The notes: generated by a model not told the origin, from the letters alone. Shown: positions 1 to 7,184, numbered from the stretch's first letter. The stretch: DNA of 64,000 bases from SZUA-547 sp963669265 (GCA_963669265.1 OY769916.1:620001-684000), one strand, 5' to 3'. Numbers and translations: made by a program.

Positions 1-340
1 GTGCGGCTGTTTCCCAGTCATCGAACAGCTCGCCCCTGAGGGTCGCGACAATCGTCTTGGCCGCGAAGTCCGCTGCGCATGTGCAGGGAAGCGCCATCAT
101 CGCAGCCTCGATTGCGTCTGTCTGTTGGTAGAACAGTTGTTCTAGTTCCTCGTCATCCCCTTCAGGATGGTCGATGATGTACTGCGTTGCTTCGTCCTTG
201 ACCGCCTCATGCGCGCGGAAGAGGCGAAGAATGAGTGTGTCGCCTTGCTGAGATACGTCAGCCGCCGCCAGCGCAGCCGATGCTGGTAGGGCCGCAGTTG
301 ACGCAAGGGCGCCGTTCTTTAGGAACTCACACCGCTTCAT
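1..340 (-). CDS. Small exported protein, C-terminus cut by window edge
   Basis: The frame is open from an ATG at 340 to the left edge and gives 113 residues. The N-terminus (MKRCEFLKNG followed by an Ala-rich stretch ending near residue 27) reads as a signal peptide, possibly a weak Tat-type one. The mature part is acidic with no domain I recognise; it has a CTC motif near residue 87. The start overlaps the stop of the upstream gene by four bases (ATGA), which supports translational coupling and this start. The neighbouring XRE repressor and Tat-exported protein suggest a small island module. Function unknown. Confidence 0.6.
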   Translation of the reverse strand, partial: MKRCEFLKNGALASTAALPASAALAAADVSQQGDTLILRLFRAHEAVKDEATQYIIDHPEGDDEELEQLFYQQTDAIEAAMMALPCTCAADFAAKTIVATLRGELFDDWETAA

Positions 341-798
341 GACGTCACCGCCTTCCGCTTGATCCATGGCTGGAACAGCACCCATCTCCCATCTTCTAGG
401 AAGTAGCTATCTACGATGCGCCGGAAGCCTGCCACCTCTAGGAAATCGCGATCCGGCGTCGGCTGAATGACCACGTCATTGATGAGTTGAATGTGACCGT
501 CACGCTCTTGGGCGAAAATCACATGGCCATGCCGGGATATGTAATTGGCGTTCTGCCGAAAGCCCGGCTTGCGATCGACAATCGCCATGTCTCCAGCTCG
601 GACGCCGTAGATGTTTTCACCAGCCGATTGAACCCACCGAATATCGAAGTCGGTGGGCGGCTCTGGCGGTGATGGGATCAGCGGAGCGCGCTCGACGGCA
701 GGGTCTAACTGTGGATTAGCAACAGTTACCCCAGTGGCCGCCAGCGCGACTGCGCCAGCAGCTCCGGCTCCTGCGAATAGATCTCGACGTGTGTGCAT
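337..798 (-). CDS. Tat-exported hypothetical protein (SOS/S24-like surface motif weakly suggested)
   Basis: Encodes 153 residues from the ATG at 798, preceded by a good GGAGG site; a longer frame reaches 849 but lacks a site. It begins MHTRRDLFAGAGAAG, a twin-arginine-type signal, followed by a Pro-rich linker. The C-terminal half contains GDMAIVDRKPG and ends with DGRWVLFQPW. The GDxAIVDRxP piece recalls the peptidase S24 fold, but no catalytic Ser/Lys pair is evident, so that is only a resemblance. A paralogous fragment lies at 14643-14951 with clear similarity over the last ~70 residues. It is divergent from the XRE regulator and overlaps the next gene by ATGA. Confidence 0.65.
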   Translation of the reverse strand: MHTRRDLFAGAGAAGAVALAATGVTVANPQLDPAVERAPLIPSPPEPPTDFDIRWVQSAGENIYGVRAGDMAIVDRKPGFRQNANYISRHGHVIFAQERDGHIQLINDVVIQPTPDRDFLEVAGFRRIVDSYFLEDGRWVLFQPWIKRKAVTS

Positions 799-823
799 GG
801 TGGGCCTCCGTTTGAAACGAATA

Positions 824-885
824 GTAACTGTGTTACCATGCGCCAACATGAAGCCAGATGCAACAAAAATGATAACAGGGTTACT
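824..885. promoter_or_regulatory. Twin dyad operator between divergent genes
   Basis: Two 13-base dyads lie in the divergent intergenic region: GTAACTGTGTTAC at 824-836 (perfect 5-base arms, 3-base centre) and ATAACAGGGTTAC at 872-884 (one mismatch). Their starts are 48 bases apart, and the second abuts the ATG of the XRE gene at 886. This placement fits autoregulation by the XRE protein and co-repression of the leftward gene. Binding is inferred, not shown. Confidence 0.5.
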
Positions 886-1116
886 ATGACGCCAGAACAG
901 TGCAAGATGGCCAGAGCCGCTACTGGATTAGGAGTCCGTGAATTAGCAGCTGCTGCAAATGTCTCGCCAAACACCATCGCTCGCCTTGAGCGGGGTGAGG
1001 TGTTGAAAGGCGGCACGATCGACGCAATTCGTTCCGCCCTAGAAGCCGCTGGCGTTCAATTCATTGAGGAAAACGGCGGCGGGCCGGGGGTGAGGTTGAG
1101 GAACCGCCAAGATTGA
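886..1116 (+). CDS. Small XRE-family DNA-binding protein
   Basis: Encodes 76 residues from the ATG at 886. Residues 1-60 form a Cro/C1-type helix-turn-helix (GVRELAAAANVSPNTIARLERGE). The tail ENGGGPGVRLRNRQD matches the usual end of alphaproteobacterial XRE proteins of this type. The frame is also open upstream to 793, but that part overlaps the divergent gene's start and looks non-coding. Likely a DNA-binding repressor of the leftward genes and of itself, given the dyads directly upstream. The 3' end is duplicated 590 bases downstream, see the repeat entries; the last residues (NRQD) seem to differ from the ancestral end (KP) preserved in the second copy. Confidence 0.8.
   Translation: MTPEQCKMARAATGLGVRELAAAANVSPNTIARLERGEVLKGGTIDAIRSALEAAGVQFIEENGGGPGVRLRNRQD
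1075..1103 (+). repeat. Left copy of 29-base direct repeat (xre 3' end)
   Basis: These 29 bases match 1666-1694 at 28 positions. In the xre frame they encode GGGPGVRLR plus the first bases of the next codon. They mark the left border of a segment carrying the ComJ-like gene. Confidence 0.85.
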
Positions 1117-1170
1117 GGAAATTCACCCACGACCGATTATCACTTATGGCTACAGCGCATAGAGGCAGAG

Positions 1171-1662
1171 ATGAGTTTGTTGTTTGACGCGTCAGCAGAC
1201 CACGGTCAAGTAGTTGTCTTTCTTCAGAGCCTGGCCAATCCCTATAACGACTGGACGGAAGCCCACGTGGATCAAGGCTTCACTTGGAGAGAGGGTAGCG
1301 TTTCTTTTGGCGTCGAGGATCCACTGTCGTGTTTGGTTGAAGTCTTACTAGGCGATGAATCTACAAGCATTAACGACAGCCCAAAGCGCGTAATTTTGGT
1401 CCCGTTCAAATCTGACGGCAATGGCGTCGCCATCGGAGACAGTTTGTGTGAAAACAATTCCTTAAACCTCCCCAGCGGCGAATATCAGCTACCCTTTGAG
1501 CTTTTCGACGGATATGGCGAAGACCGTTGGGGCGTGCCTTACGATTATTTTGTTCGACTTCGATTTTCACGCAACGACAATCCGGAGTTCAACGTGGTGA
1601 AGCATGACGAAGACCTCAATTTTCAGGGGTACATTGAAACAAGAGCCGAGCCCGCGAAATGA
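1171..1662 (+). CDS. ComJ-like protein (putative nuclease inhibitor family)
   Basis: Encodes 163 residues. The segment PYNDWTEAHVDQGFTWREGS, followed by VSFGV, resembles my recollection of Bacillus ComJ, the inhibitor of the competence nuclease NucA (family Competence_J). The C-terminal part, with FELFDGYGEDRWGVPYDYFVRLRF, is a plausible single-domain beta-rich fold. No NucA-like nuclease is visible nearby, so if the assignment is right this is an orphan. The gene sits between two copies of a 29-base repeat derived from the xre 3' end and its GC content is lower than that of the core genes, both suggesting acquisition. The assignment is from motif memory and needs a profile search. Confidence 0.5.
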   Translation: MSLLFDASADHGQVVVFLQSLANPYNDWTEAHVDQGFTWREGSVSFGVEDPLSCLVEVLLGDESTSINDSPKRVILVPFKSDGNGVAIGDSLCENNSLNLPSGEYQLPFELFDGYGEDRWGVPYDYFVRLRFSRNDNPEFNVVKHDEDLNFQGYIETRAEPAK

Positions 1663-1665
1663 GTT

Positions 1666-1701
1666 GGCGGCGGACCGGGGGTGAGGTTGAGGAAACCGTG
1701 A
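1666..1701 (+). repeat. Right copy of xre 3' end (remnant GGGPGVRLRKP stop)
   Basis: Positions 1666-1694 repeat 1075-1103 with one mismatch. Read in the equivalent frame the copy gives GGGPGVRLRKP followed by a TGA stop at 1699-1701, which looks like the native end of a related xre gene. It is therefore probably a displaced 3' fragment left by insertion or recombination. Confidence 0.75.
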
Positions 1702-1887
1702 ATTGAAGGCCCCGGCGTACACAATATTATTATTTTTGCCACCGTACTGAGGTGCACTTATCTTTATGTATTTTACCTTCTTATAGCATCATACGCATTT
1801 GAGGCTATCTTATATCCAATTATAACATATCTATACATTAGTTTCATTTTTAAAATTAGCACTATTAAGTGCGCAATACTCACATTG

Positions 1888-2061
1888 ATGTGGGTTTTTG
1901 CATTGGATGCGATGTTAATATTCACAATCTATGGCCTGCCACCGATCATGGATGAAATGAGTTTTGTATTCTTTAGCTTCTCTGGAATTGTACAACTTTC
2001 AGTAATTGCCAGCATTGTGATTTTCAGCTTTTCTGCGAAGCGATTTAGATCCCGACACTGA
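1888..2061 (+). CDS. Low-GC small membrane protein, start uncertain
   Basis: From ATG 1888 the frame encodes 57 very hydrophobic residues with two likely membrane helices, ending AKRFRSRH. The same frame is open back to 1702, directly after the remnant xre stop, and that extension would add another hydrophobic segment, but no ATG, GTG or TTG codon is found in it. No clear ribosome site is seen. The local base composition is much more AT-rich than the rest of the window, pointing to foreign origin. It may be a 5'-damaged gene. No family recognised. Confidence 0.3.
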   Translation: MWVFALDAMLIFTIYGLPPIMDEMSFVFFSFSGIVQLSVIASIVIFSFSAKRFRSRH

Positions 2062-2308
2062 ACTTCTACTGCGCCCGGTTAAAGTGAGCGAAGTTCGCCC
2101 ACTATTCGCTTGCTCGCCTACGGCTAATCCTTTGTCTTCAAAGCGCCCCATCCCTATCCCAAGTAGCTAAACTTCGCGAGGAACGAGGTGGTGGACCGGG
2201 CGAGAAGAAGGCGATCTGCAAGGGATACGCGAAACGCTTTCGGAAAGCCGCGCAACGGGATGCGCTGAAGCGCGTAATGTAGGGCGGACCCTGAAAGGAC
2301 ACCCACTG

Positions 2309-2464
2309 ATGAACGCTAAGGTGCTTATCGCCGCCGTCGCGGGTGTCGCCGGGCTGGCATTCTTTCTTCTCTCTCTGCAGATGCAATCCTGCGTCCAGTC
2401 CGAGTCCACGCGCGACACTCGCCATAGGCGAAATCGGATGCGACATGGTAACGTGATTGTATGA
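2309..2464 (+). CDS. Small secreted or lipoprotein-like leader gene
   Basis: Encodes 51 residues: a hydrophobic N-terminus (MNAKVLIAAVAGVAGLAFFL) then a short Arg-rich tail. A cysteine follows the hydrophobic segment (MQSC), a loose lipobox-like context. A purine-rich AAAGGA lies upstream of the ATG. Its TGA overlaps the ATG of the next gene (ATGA at 2461-2464), indicating coupled translation. Not long enough to assign a family. Confidence 0.5.
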   Translation: MNAKVLIAAVAGVAGLAFFLLSLQMQSCVQSESTRDTRHRRNRMRHGNVIV

Positions 2465-2889
2465 AAAAAATTGCGTATGTTGCGTCGTTGATCGCCGTCA
2501 TCGTTTGCGCAGTTCCTAGCGACGCTGCTCCTGATGTGGATCGCCACGCATTCGTGGAGCGTTGCACAGAGCGACTGTCGCTGCTGACTCAAAGTCAGAA
2601 TGAGTGGATTGAAAACTTGCCTTCCGGCCCAGAAGAACTTCGAAGAATGGCGCGTCAGATGTGCGAGTACGGATTTCGAGAACTAATGAAGATAGCGCCC
2701 ATATCTCACCGACCCTATGCGGAGCGAGGATTCTTCTTAGGCTTGGATACTAAGAACCAAGAGACGCTCGATGCCAAGCAATCGAAAATAATCTCGGACG
2801 CTCGATCTGAATTCTCGAATATTGGTGAAGTTGCCGATTCGATTAGGCGATTTTCGGCCGCTTTTGATCGCTCCTGCGTAAGCAACTAA
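2461..2889 (+). CDS. Secreted hypothetical protein
   Basis: Encodes 142 residues with a typical Sec signal peptide (MKKIAYVASLIAVIVCAVPSDA, likely cleaved near residue 22). The mature part is helical and charged with three or four cysteines, including one four residues from the end (CVSN), which could form disulfides in the periplasm. The start is fixed by the ATGA overlap with the upstream small gene. No family recognised. Function unknown. Confidence 0.65.
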   Translation: MKKIAYVASLIAVIVCAVPSDAAPDVDRHAFVERCTERLSLLTQSQNEWIENLPSGPEELRRMARQMCEYGFRELMKIAPISHRPYAERGFFLGLDTKNQETLDAKQSKIISDARSEFSNIGEVADSIRRFSAAFDRSCVSN

Positions 2890-3007
2890 TGCGTCCCAAG
2901 TTGGGAAACTCTCAAATCTGCAATAATTGCCATTATTCCACTCGTCCACGAAGCGGCGGTTCGGAGGTGAGGCTTAGGCGGTTTATTCCGCCTCAATAGA
3001 GGCTCCG

Positions 3008-3328
3008 TTAGCTCGACCTTAGAGGATAAAATTCAATTGCAAGCTCCTCTTAAGGTTGCGCCGTTTTAATCGCCTCCAAGACATCGCGCAGCCTTTCGGC
3101 TGAACAGACCACCTCGATACGATCCTCTAGCACCTTCTCGGGCTCATCAATCCTCCCGATAGTGGCGCTCGCACACTCTGCTGGCGTGAACCGTCCAACG
3201 CCCTTGAGTGCAAATGAGCAATGGGAATAGCTGCCGATTCTTCCCGCCCCAGCGTCGCCCATCGCCTGACGTATGCGGGTGGCATGATCTTCGGTCACAA
3301 AGACGGCTATCTTGTAACTTTGTTCCAT
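3008..3328 (-). pseudogene. YqfO/NIF3-associated CutA-like protein, broken by in-frame TAA
   Basis: From ATG 3328 the frame reads 92 residues to a TAA at 3052-3050. The body, with VFVTEDHATRIRQAMGDAGAGRIG and SYSHCSF, and GRFTPAE further on, matches the small YqfO-type domain (C-terminal domain of some NIF3-family proteins, also often misnamed RtxA). That family normally ends in AHPYEEPAYEVYPL. Here the sequence reads AQP, stop, then in the same frame EELAIEFYPLRSS to a TAA at 3010-3008. The stop thus replaces the conserved Tyr, a one-base change. The product lacks its last ~13 residues, including a strand, and may be inactive or still partly folded. A GTG start at 3355 is possible but has no ribosome site. 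Confidence 0.75.
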
Positions 3329-3471
3329 GGTCCGAGAGTATGTATATACGGCCACCTTGGCCGTCTGAATGCCGGGACGTCGGGGGATTTAGTCACATGT
3401 CCGTTGTCAGTCAGACTGCCATTCGGTAGAAATCGAACCTAGATTTACAACTTATATTTTACGGGGCCGAT

Positions 3472-4491
3472 ATGCGCCTGTTTTTGCTCGGATTGATTTC
3501 CCTGTTTTGTGCCGCGGCGGTAGCGCTGGCCTTTATTCTCCACGTAGAGCCCCCAACGTGCTCAGGAGTTGACCTTTTGACGACGCTCAAGGAGGAAGAG
3601 CCCGACCGTCACGCTGAGTTGAGAGAGCGCACATCCAAAATTCCGAACGCCGAGGGACGACTTTGGAGGATTGAGAGGCTTGGGAGCCCACCATCTCTTC
3701 TGTTCGGCACGATCCATCGTTCCGACCCGCGCGCTATGGATTTGCCCCTGCCATTACGCGACGCATTGGCCAAAGCGCGCGTCGTCCTGGTCGAAATCAC
3801 CACTGCTGACAGCGAAGCATTCCAGGAGACATTGACGTCAGAGCCCTCGCTCATGATGGCGGGCGAAGGACCATTCTTTGACGATGCGTTCACAGAAGCG
3901 CAGAAGGCAATTGCAGCAGACGTTCTTGATGGCTACGGAATGTCTTATGAGGGGGCTAGACAGCTCAAGCCCGCAATGGTGCTCAACATATTAGGCTTTT
4001 CGCCTTGCGTCATTGCTCGCACTCAAGCCGGGCTTCCAACTGTCGATGACAAAGTCCAGCAATTGGGTCGCGACGCAGGAGCAAAAGTCATTGCGCTGGA
4101 AGACGCGCTCGAACAGTGGTCAAGCTTCGAGAGAGCCAGCAGCGCTGATATTAACGACATGCTGCTATCCAGCTTCGTTTTTGCGGAAAAGGCTGATGAT
4201 TTTCACGAGACTATGCTGCTCGCCTACTTGCGCGAAGAATTGATGCTCTACTGGGAGTATTCAATTCAGGCCACAGCAGACGCTGAATTCATGGTGAACC
4301 TTGATGCAGCAATTGAGACGTACTGGGAAAAATTAATAGCTAATCGAAACAAAACCATGGCTGAATCTGCGGAGCCGCACTTGGTTGATGGCGGCGTCAT
4401 TATGGCTGTTGGCGCACTTCATCTTGCTGGCGAGGACGGGCTGATAGAGTTGCTTAGAGCGAGGGGCTTCGCCGTCACCCGTGTCGAATGA
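3472..4491 (+). CDS. TraB/GumN family protein, membrane-anchored
   Basis: Encodes 339 residues. Residues 5-22 form an N-terminal membrane anchor or signal sequence. The TraB/PrgY/GumN signature is present: FGTIH at 78-82 near the start and the C-terminal MAVGALHLAGEDGLIELL. Family members share a fold with erythromycin esterase and Tiki proteases, in which a Glu and two GxxH motifs are thought to bind metal; both GTIH and GALH are kept here. The protein likely sits in the periplasm tethered to the inner membrane. Substrate unknown. It is monocistronic as far as can be seen, with the short gene at 4519 following 27 bases later. Confidence 0.8.
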   Translation: MRLFLLGLISLFCAAAVALAFILHVEPPTCSGVDLLTTLKEEEPDRHAELRERTSKIPNAEGRLWRIERLGSPPSLLFGTIHRSDPRAMDLPLPLRDALAKARVVLVEITTADSEAFQETLTSEPSLMMAGEGPFFDDAFTEAQKAIAADVLDGYGMSYEGARQLKPAMVLNILGFSPCVIARTQAGLPTVDDKVQQLGRDAGAKVIALEDALEQWSSFERASSADINDMLLSSFVFAEKADDFHETMLLAYLREELMLYWEYSIQATADAEFMVNLDAAIETYWEKLIANRNKTMAESAEPHLVDGGVIMAVGALHLAGEDGLIELLRARGFAVTRVE

Positions 4492-4518
4492 GTTCAATCA
4501 AGCAGTGAAGCACCTCGA

Positions 4519-4695
4519 ATGGATCTAATCGCAGAACTTGAGCAAGCGGCGAGCGGCCGGAACGACGAAGACGCACGCCTTATGGCTCTTGCCGCCGCTG
4601 AGATCGAGCGTTGCCATGCGCGTCTTGAAATCGACCACTGCTTTCGCCTTAAGGCTGGCAAGAGCGAGCCAAGACGAGAGGAGGTCCCCTATTAG
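4519..4695 (+). CDS. Small helical hypothetical protein
   Basis: Encodes 58 residues, MDLIAELEQAASGRNDEDARL at the N-terminus, ending SEPRREEVPY. The sequence is amphipathic and helix-rich with three histidine/cysteine residues near the middle. Similar short proteins are common in phage-like islands of alphaproteobacteria, but no family name can be given. It follows the TraB/GumN gene in the same orientation. Codon use looks coding; ribosome site is weak. Confidence 0.45.
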   Translation: MDLIAELEQAASGRNDEDARLMALAAAEIERCHARLEIDHCFRLKAGKSEPRREEVPY

Positions 4696-4780
4696 GAGGG
4701 CCTCAAGTTTCCAGACGCGGTCAGGTGCAGAGACGCGACCATCGCTCATCTAAAGGGCAAAATGTAGGAGGCTCTAACCG

Positions 4781-4888
4781 GTGAACGAACTTGTGGGTTT
4801 TATCGCAGACAATTCGCAAGTGTTGCCGCTGATAGTGGTGGGCGTAGTCGTGGGTTATGTGGCCAGCCGCTACCGGCGGAAAGACTGA
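4781..4888 (+). CDS. 35-residue single-pass membrane peptide (GTG start)
   Basis: A GTG at 4781 follows a strong AGGAGG at 4765-4770 with ten bases between, which is the main reason to call this gene. The product has a short polar N-terminus, one membrane helix (VLPLIVVGVVVGYVA) and a basic tail (SRYRRKD), so it should insert with the tail in the cytoplasm. Too small for a family assignment. Confidence 0.5.
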   Translation: MNELVGFIADNSQVLPLIVVGVVVGYVASRYRRKD

Positions 4889-4898
4889 ACGAAGAGTT

Positions 4899-5060
4899 CT
4901 ACTTTTCCATGCGTCGCTTCAAGTCCTCGTTAATCTCTTCGTCGATCATGTCGCGAAGGCGTTTGGCCTCTTGAATAGTATGTTCTGAGGTCATGCGGTA
5001 TTCACGCATTGCGTCGCCGAGAAAGAGCAAGGAGGGACCGTAGGGCGTGGGGACGTACAT
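4899..5060 (-). CDS. Small hypothetical protein
   Basis: Encodes 53 residues from ATG 5060, with AAGGA eight bases upstream. The N-terminus is MYVPTPYGPSLLFLGDAMRE and the rest is a charged helix (EAKRLRDMIDEEINEDLKRRMEK). It is convergent with the GTG-start peptide gene and nearly head-to-head with the doubtful frame at 5072. No family recognised; the sequence looks like an island-borne accessory gene. Confidence 0.5.
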   Translation of the reverse strand: MYVPTPYGPSLLFLGDAMREYRMTSEHTIQEAKRLRDMIDEEINEDLKRRMEK

Positions 5061-5071
5061 GTCGGATCCTT

Positions 5072-5287
5072 ATGTTGAGTCGTCCGATCTTACAGGGCGG
5101 CGGCACGCGGTTCAGCAGGTGTTTTTTCGTCCGCGCCAAAATCAGGGGCTCCAAGCTGGATACAGGCGTCTATCTCGACAGCCTCAAGAAGCTGTCGTCG
5201 GATGAGCAATGGGAAAAGGTCAACGAGGATTTCATATCTCCGTCACGGCACCGTCAGATTGGCGGCGTACAATCCGACCACCGATAA
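5072..5287 (+). CDS. Doubtful 71-residue frame
   Basis: From ATG 5072 the frame encodes 71 residues. The second half (LDTGVYLDSLKKLSSDEQWE and following) has sensible codon use and looks protein-like, while the first half does not. Its start lies only 12 bases from that of the divergent gene at 5060, leaving little room for promoters, so this may be the 3' remnant of a longer gene. No ribosome site is evident. Confidence 0.3.
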   Translation: MLSRPILQGGGTRFSRCFFVRAKIRGSKLDTGVYLDSLKKLSSDEQWEKVNEDFISPSRHRQIGGVQSDHR

Positions 5288-5308
5288 CAGAAGTCGTGGG
5301 AGGAAATC

Positions 5309-5587
5309 ATGATTTCGATCGAAGACTGCATCGCCATGAGCGGCTTAACGCACGATGAAGTCGGAGCTATCGCCGAACATGAGCACATTGAACAAATCGC
5401 GGCGGCGGCGTTAGCCAGTTCACTCATGAGTCTAGAGGGTGGGCCAGCGAAAATCCGCAATATGATCCACGAGGACGTTCGTGCAGCGATTGCGCATGGC
5501 GACAAGGCGCACGCGCGAGAACTCGTCTCGACGATGCGTCACTTCATCAATGAGCACCCGGAGAGCGTGCGGTTCGAGAGGGACTAA
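5309..5587 (+). CDS. Conserved small alphaproteobacterial protein
   Basis: Encodes 92 residues after a clear GGAGG (GTGGGAGGAAATCATG). The N-terminal MISIEDCIAMSGLTHDEVGA resembles a widespread small protein of alphaproteobacteria that begins with a phrase like LEDCIALSGLTEEEV and has IAEHEHI; function of that family is not known to me. The whole protein is predicted helical, with HxH in AEHEHIEQIA. It stands alone between two gaps. Confidence 0.7.
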   Translation: MISIEDCIAMSGLTHDEVGAIAEHEHIEQIAAAALASSLMSLEGGPAKIRNMIHEDVRAAIAHGDKAHARELVSTMRHFINEHPESVRFERD

Positions 5588-5733
5588 ACTCCGCAATCGT
5601 TTGCTGGTTTGCGCTTCAACAAGCGCACCATTAATCAGGCCGTATCACGCGCAGACGCCATCCCACTTTCCGTCTGCGCCCTGTGGTAAAATGCATTGCT
5701 CTAAACAATGCAAACGACAGGGGGAGACGAGAC

Positions 5734-6021
5734 ATGGCTTACGGGATAATTCATTTCTTTCCAAACGGCACGAAAGAGAACTACGACGCTGTTCGAGCCG
5801 CCGTGCACCCCAGTGACGGCGGACTGCCGGAAGGACAACTCTTCCATGCGGCAGGCCCCTCGGAGGGTGGGTGGACTGTAATGGCGGTGCACGACTCGAA
5901 GGAAAGCTGGGAGAAGTTTCGCGACGGTGTTCTGGTGCCTGCAATGCAGGCTGGCGTCGAAGGCGGGTTCACCGCGCCACCAGAGGAAACGCAGATCGAT
6001 CTATATCATATGCAAACATAG
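5734..6021 (+). CDS. Dimeric alpha-beta-barrel-like hypothetical protein
   Basis: Encodes 95 residues from ATG 5734, chosen because GGGGAG lies eight bases upstream; an earlier start at 5683 has no site. The pattern of MAYGIIHFFPNGTKENYDAV, a central GWTVMAVHDSKESWEKF and a C-terminal IDLYHMQT fits the ferredoxin-like dimeric alpha/beta barrel seen in ABM- and EthD-type proteins. No catalytic residue can be named. Cytoplasmic. Confidence 0.6.
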   Translation: MAYGIIHFFPNGTKENYDAVRAAVHPSDGGLPEGQLFHAAGPSEGGWTVMAVHDSKESWEKFRDGVLVPAMQAGVEGGFTAPPEETQIDLYHMQT

Positions 6022-6085
6022 TTCGGCCTCTGAGAGCCGCACAGCCGCTTGACGCCCGCTTTTCCCGGCATGCTACAGCGCCGGG

Positions 6086-6295
6086 ATGCCGCCCGACCTC
6101 CTGCGCCTCTACGACATCTACTGCGACTGCCCTTGGTGCGGGCACAATGGGCGTGTGAGAGGCGCTGAGATTGCCTCTAGAGGTCTATCGCTGGAGGCTT
6201 TGCTGCGCCGCCTCAAATGCCGCGTGTGTAAGCGCAAGGGACGGCCTGAGCTGTCAATCGTGAAGGCAGAGACGGGTGATCCGTTCTCTGGGTGA
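6086..6295 (+). CDS. Small zinc-ribbon-like protein
   Basis: Encodes 69 residues. Two CxxC pairs (CDCPWCG near residue 16 and CRVCKRKG near residue 46) bracket a helix with RGLSLEALLRRLKC, the layout of a short zinc ribbon. Proteins of this shape are common, short and of unknown role in alphaproteobacteria. A distinct ribosome site is not obvious, so the start is tentative. Confidence 0.55.
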   Translation: MPPDLLRLYDIYCDCPWCGHNGRVRGAEIASRGLSLEALLRRLKCRVCKRKGRPELSIVKAETGDPFSG

Positions 6296-6310
6296 GAAAC
6301 CGAAGCTTGG

Positions 6311-6601
6311 CTAGCGACCACACTCCTTTACAGCACGCCTGTCCGCGCGCGCGCCCTTGACCTGATCGACAACTACAGGCTCGTTGCCCGAGTTCGTTAT
6401 TCTAAGAGCATCAGTCGTGGCGATAAACTCAGCGTCGCCCATTTCTTCCCGATAGACCCGTGACGAACACTCGCAGCCATCCTGCGTTAATCCTAACTGG
6501 GAGACGCAATACTTTGTGAGCATCGCCTCCGCCTCTTCCCCAGTTAAGGCTGCAGCTGGCGACGACGCCACCACGCCAATCAAGAACACAATTTTTCGCA
6601 A
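6311..6601 (-). CDS. Secreted Cys-containing hypothetical protein (TTG start)
   Basis: The frame is open from 6712, but the upstream part looks non-coding. A TTG at 6601 is preceded by GGAGG six bases away and gives a proper signal peptide (MRKIVFLIGVVASSPAAALT), so I choose it; the protein is then 96 residues. The mature part has four cysteines (C at the YCVSQ, CECS and final KECGR positions) suggesting disulfides and export to the periplasm. No family recognised. Confidence 0.55.
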   Translation of the reverse strand: MRKIVFLIGVVASSPAAALTGEEAEAMLTKYCVSQLGLTQDGCECSSRVYREEMGDAEFIATTDALRITNSGNEPVVVDQVKGARADRRAVKECGR

Positions 6602-6779
6602 TTCATCCTCCGCCAACTGATCTAACAGCGGTAGTCGGAGAATTCGCCCTACGTCAATGCAATTTGGTGCCGACCCATTTGGGTGTTTTGAAGCGCCGGA
6701 ACGCCGACGCAACTCGCACCACTACAAGGGGTACGGGGCAACAGTAGGACTTCGCAGGACGTGTTGCTCGAACTATTCC

Positions 6780-7184
6780 TCAGTTCTCTTTCGGGAGCGT
6801 GTCATCGTCTTCTAACTGCGTGGCGGCGGACTGCGCTTCGAGGGCCGCCACTTTCTCCAGTAGACGGTCGTATTCTTGTCGTTTTTCCTCGTGGAGCAAC
6901 TGCAAGTCAGCGATTTGCGTCTCGATCCGGTCGCGCTCTACACGTGCATTTCGAGCTTCTGCTTCCGTATCCAGACGCTCTGAAAAGCGCTGCTCTAACT
7001 GGCGTCTTTCGCTTTCGGCGACCGCTAACCTGCCGGTCAGATCGGTTTCGTGTTTCTTAAACTCCTCAAGAACGTCCTTTAGTTCAGCTCTGCGTTTCAG
7101 CCAAAGATACAAAAAAACAAGCGCAACAATCGGCGAGACCGCTAGAAAGACGAACCATATGTCCGCCAAGATCGACCCTGTCAT
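6780..7184 (-). CDS. Membrane-anchored coiled-coil protein
   Basis: Encodes 134 residues. Residues 8-30 form a membrane helix (IWFVFLAVSPIVALVFLYLW). Residues 34-118 are charged heptad-like sequence (ELKDVLEEFKKHETDLTGRL onward) predicted as coiled coil, followed by an acidic tail. The layout recalls phage-shock PspB/PspC-type or spanin-like proteins, but there is no specific motif. Single gene, convergent with none; function unknown. Confidence 0.6.
   Translation of the reverse strand: MTGSILADIWFVFLAVSPIVALVFLYLWLKRRAELKDVLEEFKKHETDLTGRLAVAESERRQLEQRFSERLDTEAEARNARVERDRIETQIADLQLLHEEKRQEYDRLLEKVAALEAQSAATQLEDDDTLPKEN

Noticed and set aside
337..798. Peptidase S24/LexA-type protein
   Set aside because: GDxAIVDRxP is suggestive, but there is a Tat signal in front and no catalytic Ser/Lys pair.
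2086..2281. Open stretch before the small secreted gene reading EERGGGPGEKKAICKGYAKR
   Set aside because: No ATG, GTG or TTG in frame and no upstream site; it might be a gene fragment but cannot be supported.
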